Shown one piece after another: positions 1-6,384 of a stretch of 12,606 nucleotides of DNA. The stretch spans positions 1-12,606 of the forward strand of contig CAMCTC010000133.1 of assembly GCA_945878355.1 (NCBI GenBank), given 5' to 3'. The DNA is from Bordetella parapertussis. GTDB lineage: Bacteria > Pseudomonadota > Gammaproteobacteria > Burkholderiales > Burkholderiaceae_C. The stretch's first letter is position 1, and every line of letters starts with the position of its first letter. A program made the position numbers and the translations under genes. Below the pieces are notes generated by a model. It had not been told where the DNA came from, made no database searches, and was given only the letters and a program-made list of their open reading frames with translations.

Positions 1-1
1 C

Positions 2-103
2 GGTCGCGGAAAGAAGTCCCGCGTCCACCAGCAGATCATCCCCATCAAGGACATCTGGCTGTACCCACTGAGGAGCAACTTCCGAGCCACCCTCTGCGCC
101 TGA
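2..103 (+). CDS. C-terminal end of an unrecognised protein (partial)
   Basis: The gene enters from the left edge, and only its last 33 codons and the TGA at 101-103 are visible. About 30 of the 34 third positions are G or C, which is typical of real genes here; the other frames are less biased. The peptide is basic and ends IWLYPLRSNFRATLCA. I do not recognise the family. It ends about 40 nt before a possible insertion-sequence terminus, so it may be the tail of a transposase, but that rests on position only. The start lies outside the window. Confidence 0.4.
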   Translation, partial: GRGKKSRVHQQIIPIKDIWLYPLRSNFRATLCA

Positions 104-140
104 AGCCTCTGCCTGCGAAATCGGCAGACGGGTCTACCGA

Positions 141-175
141 ATGCTTACAAAGTAAGTGCCATTCCCCTTAAGGAG
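141..175. mobile_element. Possible insertion-sequence terminus
   Basis: An AT-richer stretch contains a small inverted repeat (CTTAC 144-148, GTAAG 152-156) followed by AAGTGCCATTCCCCTTAAGG. It resembles terminal repeats I associate with some IS4-type elements, but this is from memory. It lies just after the end of one gene and just before the point where a COG2865-type gene begins without its N-terminus, which is what an IS insertion would leave. The matching opposite terminus is outside the window. Confidence 0.3.
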
Positions 176-950
176 CACCAGGGCCCAGCCCGCCAATTCG
201 GCGTGGAAGAGAACCCCGAGGCCGTGGACGAGCTGCAGCGCAAGTTGCTGACCGAGTTCCAGCCCGCCATCGATGGCCTGCGGCTGCAGCGCATCGCCTG
301 CACGCTGCACAACGGGCCGGCCAAGGGCCTGACTGGCAGCGTGCTGCTGCTGCAGGTGCCGCGCAGCCCGCGCGTGCATTCCATCGTCAACGGCGGCACC
401 TACACCCGGCTGGACGCGGGCAACCGCATGTTGAGCGCGGGCGAGGTCACGGCGCTGTCGTACCAGCGCGGCGAGCGCAGCGCCAGCAGCGAGCGCCCGC
501 GCCGGATCGCAGGCGCGCAACCCGCTGATCGCCGTCAATCTGCGCGAGTTTCCGGACCCGCCGAACATCGACGCGGGCGAGGGCGTGCCGATGATGTTTG
601 CCGAGATGGCGCAGGCCGAGCTCTACCCGCCGCAGTACCGCCAGAACACCGGCGCCGCCGTCGAAAGCGTGACCGTGACGCTGTTCAACCTGAAGCGCCC
701 CAGCGCCTGGGACGAGGTGAGCGATTGGATCGACCGCGAAGGCGCGATCGCCAACGCTGACGTGGTGCGCATCGCCGGCGTCGACACGCTCAAGGCGTCG
801 AAGATGCTGACCGGCTGGCGCGAGCAAGGGCTGCTGGTGGCCCTGCCCGGGCGGGCCAAGCGGAACATGGCCTACACCAAGCCCAGCGCTGCGGACGGTC
901 CGATCTCGTTGTTATCTCACCTGGAAGATAACAACGACGATGGCAGTTGA
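176..950 (+). pseudogene. Relic of a COG2865 (AlbA_2 domain) transcriptional regulator/ATPase
   Basis: Two collinear parts of one protein lie in different frames. Frame 2 (open from GTG 203 to about 515) carries the end of the AlbA_2/Schlafen-type N-terminal domain, with GLRLQRIACTLHNG, VHSIVNGGTYTRLDAGNRML and the following SYQRGERSASSE. Frame 3 (about 516 to TGA 948-950) resumes with ARNPLIAVNLREFPDPPNI and GEGVPMMFAEMAQAELYPPQ, the C-terminal ATPase-like part, then a winged-helix-like tail. Intact relatives are about 450-550 aa. Here the first part of AlbA_2 is missing, and roughly 200 residues between the two halves are gone, with a frame change. No full product is possible. A short C-terminal product from ATG 585 could be made but would probably be useless. 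Confidence 0.75.
906..937. promoter_or_regulatory. Perfect 12-bp inverted repeat, possible operator or hairpin
   Basis: Arms TCGTTGTTATCT (906-917) and AGATAACAACGA (926-937) are perfect complements around an 8-nt loop. The repeat lies in the last codons of the pseudogene and about 110 nt before the nuclease start. There is no T-run after it, so an intrinsic terminator is unlikely. A dimeric-repressor operator for the downstream gene is possible. Confidence 0.4.
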
Positions 951-1048
951 AATGTATTGAAAATCAATAACTTGGAGCGATGTTTGTTTTCCGGCTAGCG
1001 ATCACTGCCGACGACTGCCCGCCCGCCCTGCTGAAGGTCCAGACTCCC

Positions 1049-2134
1049 ATGCCCATCCAACACGCCATCTGGCAAGTCGGCGACCAGCCCACGCTGCTGG
1101 CCCGCAGCAAGCTCGTCAGCGAACAGCTGTTGGAAGAAATGATCGTGCGCGAGCCGAGCATCCTGTCCAGCGAATGGATGCTGATCGGCCGCCAGGAGAT
1201 CACCACACACGGCGGCCGCATCGACCTGCTGGCCATCGCGCCCGACGGCGCCCTGGTGTTGATCGAGTTGAAGCGCGACCGCACGCCACGCGAGATCGTG
1301 GCCCAGGCGCTGGACTACGCCAGCTGGGTGGCCGAGCTGACGGCCGAGCGCATCGTGCAGATCTACGTCCGTTTCTCCAAGGGCGGCAGCCTGGAGTCGG
1401 CCTTCCAGCAGCGCTTCGGAACGGCACTGGACGAGGAGACGCTCAACCATGCCCACCAGATCATCATCGTGGCGGCCGAGCTGGACGCCGCCAGCGAACG
1501 CATCGTCGGTTACCTGAATGCCCGCGACATCGCCATCAACGTGGTGTTCTTCCAGGTCTTCCAGCATGGCGACCAGCAGTTGCTGAGCCGCGTCTGGCTG
1601 ATCGACCCCGGCGAAACCCAGGCCAACGCCGCTGCCACCACCGGCAGCACGGGCGACAAGGAGCCCTGGAACGGCGAGTTCTACGTGTCCTTCGGCACCG
1701 GCCGAAACTGGGATGATGCCCGGCGCTATGGCTACATCAGCGGCGGTGGCTGCCTCTGGTACAGCCAGACGCTGAAGATGCTGTCGCCCGGCGACCGGGT
1801 GTGGGTCAACATCCCGAAGAAGGGCTACGTGGGCGTGGGCGAGGTGGTCGAGGCCGTGCAGCCGGCCAACGCCTTCAAGGTGATGACCGACACCGGCGAG
1901 CAGTTGGCGATGGACGTCGTCCAGCACGGGGCGCAGTACAAGGCCAGAGCCGACGATCCAGAAAAGACCGAGCAGTTCGTCTGCGTGAAGTGGCTGGACA
2001 CGGTGGACGCGAACAAGGCCTTCAACGAGGTGGGCCTGTTTGGCAACCAGAACACCGTGTGCCAACCGACCACGCCGAAGTGGCGACGCACGGTGGAGCG
2101 GCTGAAGGCGGCGTTTCCGAAGTGGGGCGGCTGA
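1049..2134 (+). CDS. PD-(D/E)XK (NucS-like) nuclease with C-terminal PUA/EVE-like domain
   Basis: Predicted DNA endonuclease of 361 aa. Residues 20-100 form a restriction-endonuclease fold: an N-terminal helix with EQLLEEMIVREPSIL, then GRIDLLAI (D59), LVLIELKRD (E73, K75) and the helix AQALDYASW (Q86). This is the D...ExK...Q signature of COG1637/NucS-type and related nucleases. Residues about 208-285 (FYVSFGTGRNWDDARRYGYI, GDRVWVNIPKKGYVGVGEV) look like a PUA/EVE-fold reader domain. The family pattern suggests cleavage of modified DNA. The product is unproven. I prefer ATG 1049 (MPIQHAIWQ, with GAAGG about 11 nt upstream) over in-frame ATG 980, whose GGAG is too close and whose extra residues look non-conserved. 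The gene stands alone, with no visible partner methylase. Confidence 0.85.
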   Translation: MPIQHAIWQVGDQPTLLARSKLVSEQLLEEMIVREPSILSSEWMLIGRQEITTHGGRIDLLAIAPDGALVLIELKRDRTPREIVAQALDYASWVAELTAERIVQIYVRFSKGGSLESAFQQRFGTALDEETLNHAHQIIIVAAELDAASERIVGYLNARDIAINVVFFQVFQHGDQQLLSRVWLIDPGETQANAAATTGSTGDKEPWNGEFYVSFGTGRNWDDARRYGYISGGGCLWYSQTLKMLSPGDRVWVNIPKKGYVGVGEVVEAVQPANAFKVMTDTGEQLAMDVVQHGAQYKARADDPEKTEQFVCVKWLDTVDANKAFNEVGLFGNQNTVCQPTTPKWRRTVERLKAAFPKWGG

Positions 2135-2351
2135 CAGCGTTGCGGATCGGCGGTAGCGCGTTGCATCGATGCCCTGGCGACAGTCATGCCGGCGCCTCCA
2201 CCAAACGGGTACCGGTTCATCCCGCACAAGGCCCTGGAGCCGCTTGGCCTCAGGCAAGTGTCTGGCCGCAGAGGCGCTCCTGAGCCCGCTGGTGGCTTCC
2301 TGCCGGTGGAAGCCGACTCCAGTCCGGTCGGGTTGCGGTCATGGGCACTAA
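2135..2351. other. Intergenic region between convergent genes
   Basis: This 217-nt spacer separates the stop of the nuclease gene (+) from the stop of the YdaU-like gene (-). The only structure I see is a 7-bp perfect stem, GGCTTCC 2294-2300 with GGAAGCC 2308-2314. It could act as a bidirectional terminator but has no U-tract. No credible gene. Confidence 0.4.
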
Positions 2352-2900
2352 CTACTCGCCGCGGGTTGCGCGCCGGTAATCTTCCGCTGTCAGGCCGGAA
2401 CCAAAGGCACCCCCATGGTGCTGGGTTGGTTTGGACTGAGTTGGTTTGGACTGTACTGAGGACCCGGGGGTAGACCCGCGGCTCCCTCGACGGGGCACCT
2501 GCGGGTCACCCGACGGCTTACCCGACGGCTTACCCGGCGACCTGCTCGATGGGGCGCCATTGGTCATTTCCGCGCCTTTGCGTCCACCCTCGCGCTGCCG
2601 CTCCCGGGTCGCCTCAATGTGCAATCGGTAGTCGTCCAGTTCGCGGCTGCTCAGGTGGCCTTCAGTCTCCACGAAGAAAGGCGCCACTTCGCGGAGCGCG
2701 ACAGCTACCTCGCTTTGCGCCAGGCCGAGGATCCGGGCAAGGCGAGTGGGATCGCTGGGCACGCGCCGATTTACCCAGCATTCCAAGCGCAGGGTGTAGA
2801 GCAGCCCTCGGCCTGTCAGGCTCATCTCTCGGTACTCAAATTTGGCCATCATCTGGGCTGGGTACTCCTTATACGCGGGGGGTTCGCGGTTTTGCGTCAT
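2352..2900 (-). CDS. YdaU/DUF1376-like replisome-organiser protein of a mobile element
   Basis: 182-aa protein starting at ATG 2900. Residues 10-95 resemble the N-terminal winged-helix domain of YdaU/DUF1376-type phage replication proteins, with LTGRGLLYTLRLECW, then LARILGL and a FF..EGHLSSRELDDYR stretch. From residue ~96 the protein becomes basic and low-complexity (RERQREGGRKGAE), with tandem KPSG and QSKPT repeats and a short conserved-looking tail, AEDYRRATRGE. Its ATG overlaps the TGA of the upstream primase gene in ATGA, so translation is probably coupled. The expected role is loading replication proteins for a phage, satellite or ICE. The family is assigned from pattern recognition and is distant. 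Confidence 0.65.
   Translation of the reverse strand: MTQNREPPAYKEYPAQMMAKFEYREMSLTGRGLLYTLRLECWVNRRVPSDPTRLARILGLAQSEVAVALREVAPFFVETEGHLSSRELDDYRLHIEATRERQREGGRKGAEMTNGAPSSRSPGKPSGKPSGDPQVPRRGSRGSTPGSSVQSKPTQSKPTQHHGGAFGSGLTAEDYRRATRGE
2425..2454. repeat. Tandem duplication of a 15-mer inside the YdaU-like gene
   Basis: GTTGGTTTGGACTGA at 2425-2439 is repeated at 2440-2454 with 14 of 15 bases identical. On the coding (-) strand this gives the repeated peptide QSKPT QSKPT. It keeps the frame and is probably slippage in a disordered linker. Confidence 0.85.
2510..2533. repeat. Perfect 12-bp tandem repeat inside the YdaU-like gene
   Basis: CCGACGGCTTAC occurs twice head to tail, at 2510-2521 and 2522-2533. 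On the coding strand it encodes KPSG twice within the disordered linker. Confidence 0.85.
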
Positions 2901-3874
2901 GGCTGCACCCCTGCCGCTCGGCCAACCAAAACGTCCGCCCAGTCGTCGCCGGCCTTGCTGGGCCTCATCGCCTCGACGGCCAAGCCCGTCGCTTGTGCGC
3001 GCTGTTGCAACTGGTCGCCCGCCTCGATGCCCGCCCGATCGGCATCGACGAAAACGATCAGGCGCCGTAGGCCAGACGGCCATTGCCAGGCCGCCAAGGC
3101 CCAAGCTGAGCAGGCCGCAACCGTTGGCACGCCAGTCAGCCGACGAGCCGCCAACGCGGTTTCTACGCCCTCCGCGACGCCCAGCAGATCGGTGGCTCCA
3201 TCGCCCGGCCAGGCCAGCCTGATGCAGGCGCCGACCAGCGATCCGGCCGTGAGCGTCAGCTTCTTGCGCGGGCCGGGTGTGGGCGCCTTGTGGCCCTCGG
3301 GCGTCAACCATGTGCGATGCAGTGCCACGGTCGCACCGTCAGGGCCTTGGATTGCGGCCACCATCGCCGGCCAGCGGCCCACGATCGCGCCCTCGTGGTG
3401 GTACGGCAGGGACGGGTGCAGGCGCAGCACGTCAGGCACCGAAATGGCCTCACCAGGGGCCAGCGCCAGCCGGCGGTGCAGGTACAGCGTCATCGGGTCG
3501 GTGCCCGTGCCATCTGCTGGCACTTCGCGGCACTGCGCCCACAGTGCGGCCAAGCGGTCGGCGGCTTCGCCCCAGCCCGCCTGCTTTGCCGACTCGCGCG
3601 CTGCGGCTGCTGCCTTCACCCGCCTGGCCATGTCGGCGCGCTCGGCAAGTGTCATCAGCTCGCGCTGCCGCGCGGTCCATACCGATGACAAGCCGCTGCG
3701 CCAGCAGCCGAAGACTCCGGCCCGGCCATCGGCGAAAAACTGGCACCAGCCCGAGGTGTCGCCGCGCTTGCCGTTGGTGCTGAAGCGGTGCAGCCGGCCG
3801 GGCTCGATCACATCGGGCGGCTCCAGGCCCGCAGCCACAATCGCAGCCCCGAACATCTCGATGGCGTCGCTCAT
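2897..3874 (-). CDS. Toprim-domain primase-like protein (phage/ICE replication)
   Basis: 325-aa protein starting at ATG 3874, with a strong GGAGG 5 nt upstream. The N-terminal ~65 residues (GRLHRFSTNGKRGDTSGW, FADGRAGVFGCW) match the start of plasmid/phage primase-like proteins. Residues ~230-320 are a Toprim fold: GVAEGVETALAA (catalytic-type E235), then LIVFVDADRAG (D277 and D279, metal-binding DxD) and DDWADVL near the end. No helicase domain follows, so this is the short, Toprim-only form found in integrative elements and satellites. It overlaps the upstream small ORF (TGATG) and the downstream gene (ATGA), making a coupled three-gene unit. Its role is probably element DNA replication. 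No integrase or repressor is visible nearby. Confidence 0.85.
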   Translation of the reverse strand: MSDAIEMFGAAIVAAGLEPPDVIEPGRLHRFSTNGKRGDTSGWCQFFADGRAGVFGCWRSGLSSVWTARQRELMTLAERADMARRVKAAAAARESAKQAGWGEAADRLAALWAQCREVPADGTGTDPMTLYLHRRLALAPGEAISVPDVLRLHPSLPYHHEGAIVGRWPAMVAAIQGPDGATVALHRTWLTPEGHKAPTPGPRKKLTLTAGSLVGACIRLAWPGDGATDLLGVAEGVETALAARRLTGVPTVAACSAWALAAWQWPSGLRRLIVFVDADRAGIEAGDQLQQRAQATGLAVEAMRPSKAGDDWADVLVGRAAGVQP

Positions 3875-4023
3875 CAGGCACCTCCGATCTGGTGCAGAAA
3901 GCGCGTCGCTGCATACAAGTCGGGCAGTGGTCTGCAGCAGTCGCTGCGTCCGGCGACGAAGCCCTGGTCGGCCAATTCGAACAGGCACCAACCTTTCAGC
4001 GCGTATTGCGCCTGCAAGGTCAT
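3874..4023 (-). CDS. Small unrecognised protein upstream of the primase
   Basis: 49-aa ORF starting at ATG 4023 (MTLQAQYALKGWCLFELADQ) and ending DLYAATRFLHQIGGA. Its TGA overlaps the primase ATG in TGATG, and the GGAGG for the primase lies inside its last codons, so it looks like the first gene of the unit. An in-frame ATG at 4077 would add 18 residues, but those lie in DNA that appears to belong to a rhomboid gene on the other strand, so 4023 is preferred. Upstream SD signal is weak. I do not recognise the family; small ORFs at this position are common in integrative elements. Confidence 0.5.
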   Translation of the reverse strand: MTLQAQYALKGWCLFELADQGFVAGRSDCCRPLPDLYAATRFLHQIGGA

Positions 4024-4034
4024 GAGCTGTTTAT

Positions 4035-4289
4035 GACCTACACCGGCGCGATCCGGGTTACGCCAGCCTGCGCGCATCGGCCGCCATCTCGGCGGTGCCG
4101 TTCCCGATCCCGGCGCCGCTGTGCGCCGCGACCTACCTGGTGTTCAGCGTGCTCGCCAGCCGCGCCCACACCGGGCGCATCAACCACGACGCCCACATCG
4201 CCGGCGCGCTGACAGGCGTGGCGTTCACGGCGGTGATGACGCCGGGCTCGGTGGGACGCGCCGTGGGCAGCCTCTTCAGCGGAGGGTGA
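4035..4289 (+). pseudogene. Decayed C-terminal fragment of a rhomboid intramembrane protease
   Basis: The reading frame from 4035 gives HRRDPGYASLRASAAISAV, then PFPIPAPLCAATYLVFS, then TGRINHDAHIAGALTGVAFT and a short tail to TGA 4287-4289. This matches the second half of small bacterial rhomboids, where the active-site serine lies in GASGAVSA and the catalytic histidine in NHxAHxxGA. Here GxSG is changed to RASA, and about 20 residues expected between the serine helix and PIPIPAPL are missing, in frame. The N-terminal half is absent, and no ATG lies in frame before the fragment (upstream stop at 4023-4025). A GTG at 4095 could start a 64-aa piece, but it would not be an active protease. Confidence 0.75.
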
Positions 4290-4330
4290 GCTGTGGCCAC
4301 GGAACCGCACCAACCGCGGATCCGCGCTGC

Positions 4331-4363
4331 CAGACCGCACTCAGACCGCGCTCAGACCGGCTG
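4331..4363. repeat. Three imperfect 11-bp tandem repeats at an operon end
   Basis: CAGACCGCACT (4331), CAGACCGCGCT (4342) and CAGACCGGCTG (4353) run head to tail. They cover the stop codon and last codons of the exported DUF6916-like gene. A 12-bp palindrome, CGCGGATCCGCG, lies just before at 4315-4326. This short region separates convergent genes; no U-tract terminator is visible. Confidence 0.6.
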
Positions 4364-4765
4364 CAGCAGCAGGTTGAATTCGGCGCGCAGTGATGACGGG
4401 CCGTTGTCTGCCAGATGCATCAGCAGGCCCTGGCCATTGGCATGGCGCACCGCATGCACACCCGCCGGGATCGGGCCATGGCCGGTGTGGGAGAAGGACA
4501 ACACGAACTGCTCGGTGCGCACCGACTGGCCGGCCACATCCAGTGCATCGGCCCGGTCCAGGGTGACCGGCCAAGTTGCATGGCCGTCGGTCAGCGCAAA
4601 CTGCTGGCCCATGTAGGGTTGCCAGGCCGCCAGGCCCGGGCCATGCTGCAGCAGCGGCAAGCCATCAGCCGCCACGCCACCCGCTGCCGGCGCACCGCCG
4701 GCCAGCACTTGCGGCGCTGCCACGGCGCTGGCCGCACCCAGCAGAAAGCCTCGTTTGTTCATCAT
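4352..4765 (-). CDS. Exported DUF6916-like protein, last gene of the collar operon
   Basis: 137 aa from ATG 4765 (MMNKRGFLLGAASAV); AGGAG lies 8 nt upstream, inside the end of the GNAT gene. ATG 4762 is equally possible. Residues 3-22 form a signal peptide. NKRGFLLG resembles a Tat motif with KR in place of RR, so Tat export is possible but unproven. The rest (WQPYMGQQFALTD, VTLDRADAL, EQFVLSFS, PIPAGVHAVRH, LRAEFNLLLQP) follows the pattern of the DUF6916 domain seen in the second gene of this operon. The function of DUF6916 is unknown to me; it recurs beside MdpB-type collar proteins. The spacing to the GNAT gene is 5 nt. Export suggests the pair acts on both sides of the inner membrane. Confidence 0.65.
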   Translation of the reverse strand: MMNKRGFLLGAASAVAAPQVLAGGAPAAGGVAADGLPLLQHGPGLAAWQPYMGQQFALTDGHATWPVTLDRADALDVAGQSVRTEQFVLSFSHTGHGPIPAGVHAVRHANGQGLLMHLADNGPSSLRAEFNLLLQPV

Positions 4766-4770
4766 CACGG

Positions 4771-5295
4771 TCACTCCTGGTGTTCGATCACATGCGCCGC
4801 GACAGACCGCCACGCCATGCGCTGGTAGATGCCCTGAGGCGCCTCTTGGGGCACAAATCCCAGCCGTTCATACAACGCCCGAGCCGGGTTGTGGAGTTCC
4901 ACCGAGACGGTCAACGGCACCCCCCGCTGACCGGCCTCGTCCATCAGGGACAGCAGCAGCGCCGTGCCCAAGCCCTGGCCGCGCGCTTCGGGCAGCAGCG
5001 CGATGTCAAGCACATGCAGCCGGTCAGGCCCACGGTCCACCCACAGCCGGCCCAGGCAGGCGCCGGGCTGTTGGGGGCCATCCTGCCAGTTGCTAACCAC
5101 GATCAACTGGCACTGCGACTGCGGGAAATGCTGCCAGTAGTGCTCCCACTGGGCGTTGAACTGCATCTCGGCAAAGGCACGGCATTGGGCCTCGGGCCAG
5201 CCTGTCAGCGCCAGCTCGTCGGCACGGGTGCTGGCGTACACCGCCAGCAGCGCCTGACGGTCGTCGCTGGTGGCCGGGCGCAGCTGGAAGTCCAT
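4771..5295 (-). CDS. GNAT family N-acetyltransferase
   Basis: 174 aa, cytoplasmic. The acetyl-CoA pyrophosphate-binding motif A is clear at residues 97-114 (LDIALLPEARGQGLGTALL; R105-G-Q-G-L-G110), and motif B follows at 135-147 (HNPARALYERLGF). The N-terminal FQLRPATSDDRQALLAVY is the usual first strand and helix. Length is typical of single-domain GNATs. The substrate is not predictable from sequence. It sits 14 nt after the last collar gene and 5 nt before the exported DUF6916 gene, so it is probably co-transcribed and may modify a product of the operon or a small molecule. Confidence 0.9.
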   Translation of the reverse strand: MDFQLRPATSDDRQALLAVYASTRADELALTGWPEAQCRAFAEMQFNAQWEHYWQHFPQSQCQLIVVSNWQDGPQQPGACLGRLWVDRGPDRLHVLDIALLPEARGQGLGTALLLSLMDEAGQRGVPLTVSVELHNPARALYERLGFVPQEAPQGIYQRMAWRSVAAHVIEHQE

Positions 5296-5309
5296 GGTCC
5301 GGTGCAGCC

Positions 5310-5837
5310 TCAGCTGCGCGGCGGATACACGCCCTGCAGCGCGATGCAGAAATTCAGCGCCAGGTAGGGCGGCATGTTGTTGTGTGGCTGGCCGCCCACC
5401 GGCGCCACCGCAGCGGGTGCCATCGCCACGCGATTGCTGCCGTTCTTGTAGGCCGGCACGGCGGTATTGGTTGCCGTGAGCGCCGGCGACATCGCCTTGC
5501 CAGCCGGGCTGGCGCTGGTCGCCGACGCCGTGGCCATCAGCTGGTGGCTGTGCGCTGGGACTTCAGCGGGCATCAGTGTGACCGCCGCACTGCCGTCAGA
5601 CTCGCCCAGATCGCGCAGGCTCAGCCCGGGCCCCTGGCCTGGGGCCATGGCCATCCGGCCTTGCAAGTTGGGCAACGCGAAATTGTTCTGGCCGTTGCCG
5701 CCGTAGGTCGTGCCCAGCAGCGAAAACAGCGCCGTGTTCTGAGACAGCGGCAACAGCTGCCCGTCACAGAAGGCCCAGCCTCTGGGGGCGAAATTGAACG
5801 GGAAGATGCGGATTTCAGCGACGAAGGGGTCGGCCAT
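5310..5837 (-). CDS. Phage tail collar domain protein, MdpB-type (paralog 1)
   Basis: 175 aa with GAGGAG 6 nt before ATG 5837. The tail-collar domain is at residues 5-62: EIRIFPFNFAPRGWAFCDGQLLP, ALFSLLGTTYGGNGQ, FALPNLQGR. A central variable stretch contains the HxH motif PAHSHQ (94-99) and an Ala/Ser/Thr-rich linker. The C-terminus GGQPHNNMPPYLALNFCIA (148-166) is the conserved end of microcystin-dependent-protein (MdpB) relatives. Collar domains occur at trimeric tips of phage fibres. No signal peptide is visible. The cluster has no other tail gene, so this is probably a domesticated fibre-tip-like surface protein. The role is inferred. Confidence 0.9.
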   Translation of the reverse strand: MADPFVAEIRIFPFNFAPRGWAFCDGQLLPLSQNTALFSLLGTTYGGNGQNNFALPNLQGRMAMAPGQGPGLSLRDLGESDGSAAVTLMPAEVPAHSHQLMATASATSASPAGKAMSPALTATNTAVPAYKNGSNRVAMAPAAVAPVGGQPHNNMPPYLALNFCIALQGVYPPRS

Positions 5838-5846
5838 GGCGGCTCC

Positions 5847-6350
5847 TCAGCTTGGGCTTGGGAAGATTCCGAACAGCGAGATGATGTAACTCACAGCGAG
5901 GAAGGGCGCCATGTTGCTGTGGGGCTGGTTGCCACCCACAGAGGTCACGGCGCCAGCCGTCATCGGCTGGTCGGGGTTGCCACTGCCGTAGCTGTTGACC
6001 GCCCCGGTGGCGGCCAAGACAGCGTTGCCGGGCGCACTGCCAGTGCCCGCCGCGGTGCTGGCTCGCAGCGCATGGGTGTGGGCCGGTAGTTGCCCCACCG
6101 TGAGGGTGACCTGTTCGGCGCCGCCGGTCTCGGCCAGCACGAAGCCATTGCCCTGGTGCACCGGCACCCGGCCGCGCAGGTCGGGCAAGGCAAAGATCGA
6201 CTGCCCATCACCGCCGTACGTGGTGCCGATCAGTTGAAACAGGGTTTCGTTGTCGGCGATTGACAGCAGCTGGCCATTGCAGAACATCCAGTCGGCGGGG
6301 GCGAAGTTGCCGGCAAACAGCCGCAGTTCACCAACATAGGGTTGGGCCAT
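5847..6350 (-). CDS. Phage tail collar domain protein, MdpB-type (paralog 2)
   Basis: 167 aa with GGAG 6 nt before ATG 6350. It has the same architecture as its neighbours: collar domain at residues 5-62 (GNFAPADWMFCNGQLLS, LIGTTYGGDGQ, FALPDLRGR), HxH in QLPAHTHAL (88-95), and C-terminal VGGNQPHSNMAPFLAVSYII ending FGIFPSPS. Unlike paralogs 1 and 3, it has Tyr-Ile-Ile where they have NFCIA, so the second conserved cysteine is absent. It is the most divergent of the three. It ends 9 nt before paralog 1. Confidence 0.9.
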   Translation of the reverse strand: MAQPYVGELRLFAGNFAPADWMFCNGQLLSIADNETLFQLIGTTYGGDGQSIFALPDLRGRVPVHQGNGFVLAETGGAEQVTLTVGQLPAHTHALRASTAAGTGSAPGNAVLAATGAVNSYGSGNPDQPMTAGAVTSVGGNQPHSNMAPFLAVSYIISLFGIFPSPS

Positions 6351-6384
6351 GGGGGACTCCAGTTCCAGGTCGGGGATTCGAAAT

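Noticed and set aside
995..2257. A 420-codon open frame on the - strand
   Set aside because: It lies antisense to the nuclease gene, which has clear catalytic motifs. The antisense peptide is His/Leu/Gln-rich, as expected from reversed GC-rich codons.
2294..2314. Hairpin as an intrinsic terminator
   Set aside because: The stem is only 7 bp with a 7-nt loop, and no U-tract is present on either strand.
2619..4025. A 468-codon open frame on the + strand
   Set aside because: It is the antisense image of the Toprim and YdaU-like genes and has the Arg/Ser/Pro/Ala composition of a shadow frame.
4576..5367. A 263-codon open frame on the + strand
   Set aside because: It is antisense to the GNAT and exported DUF6916-like genes, which have motifs and ribosome sites.
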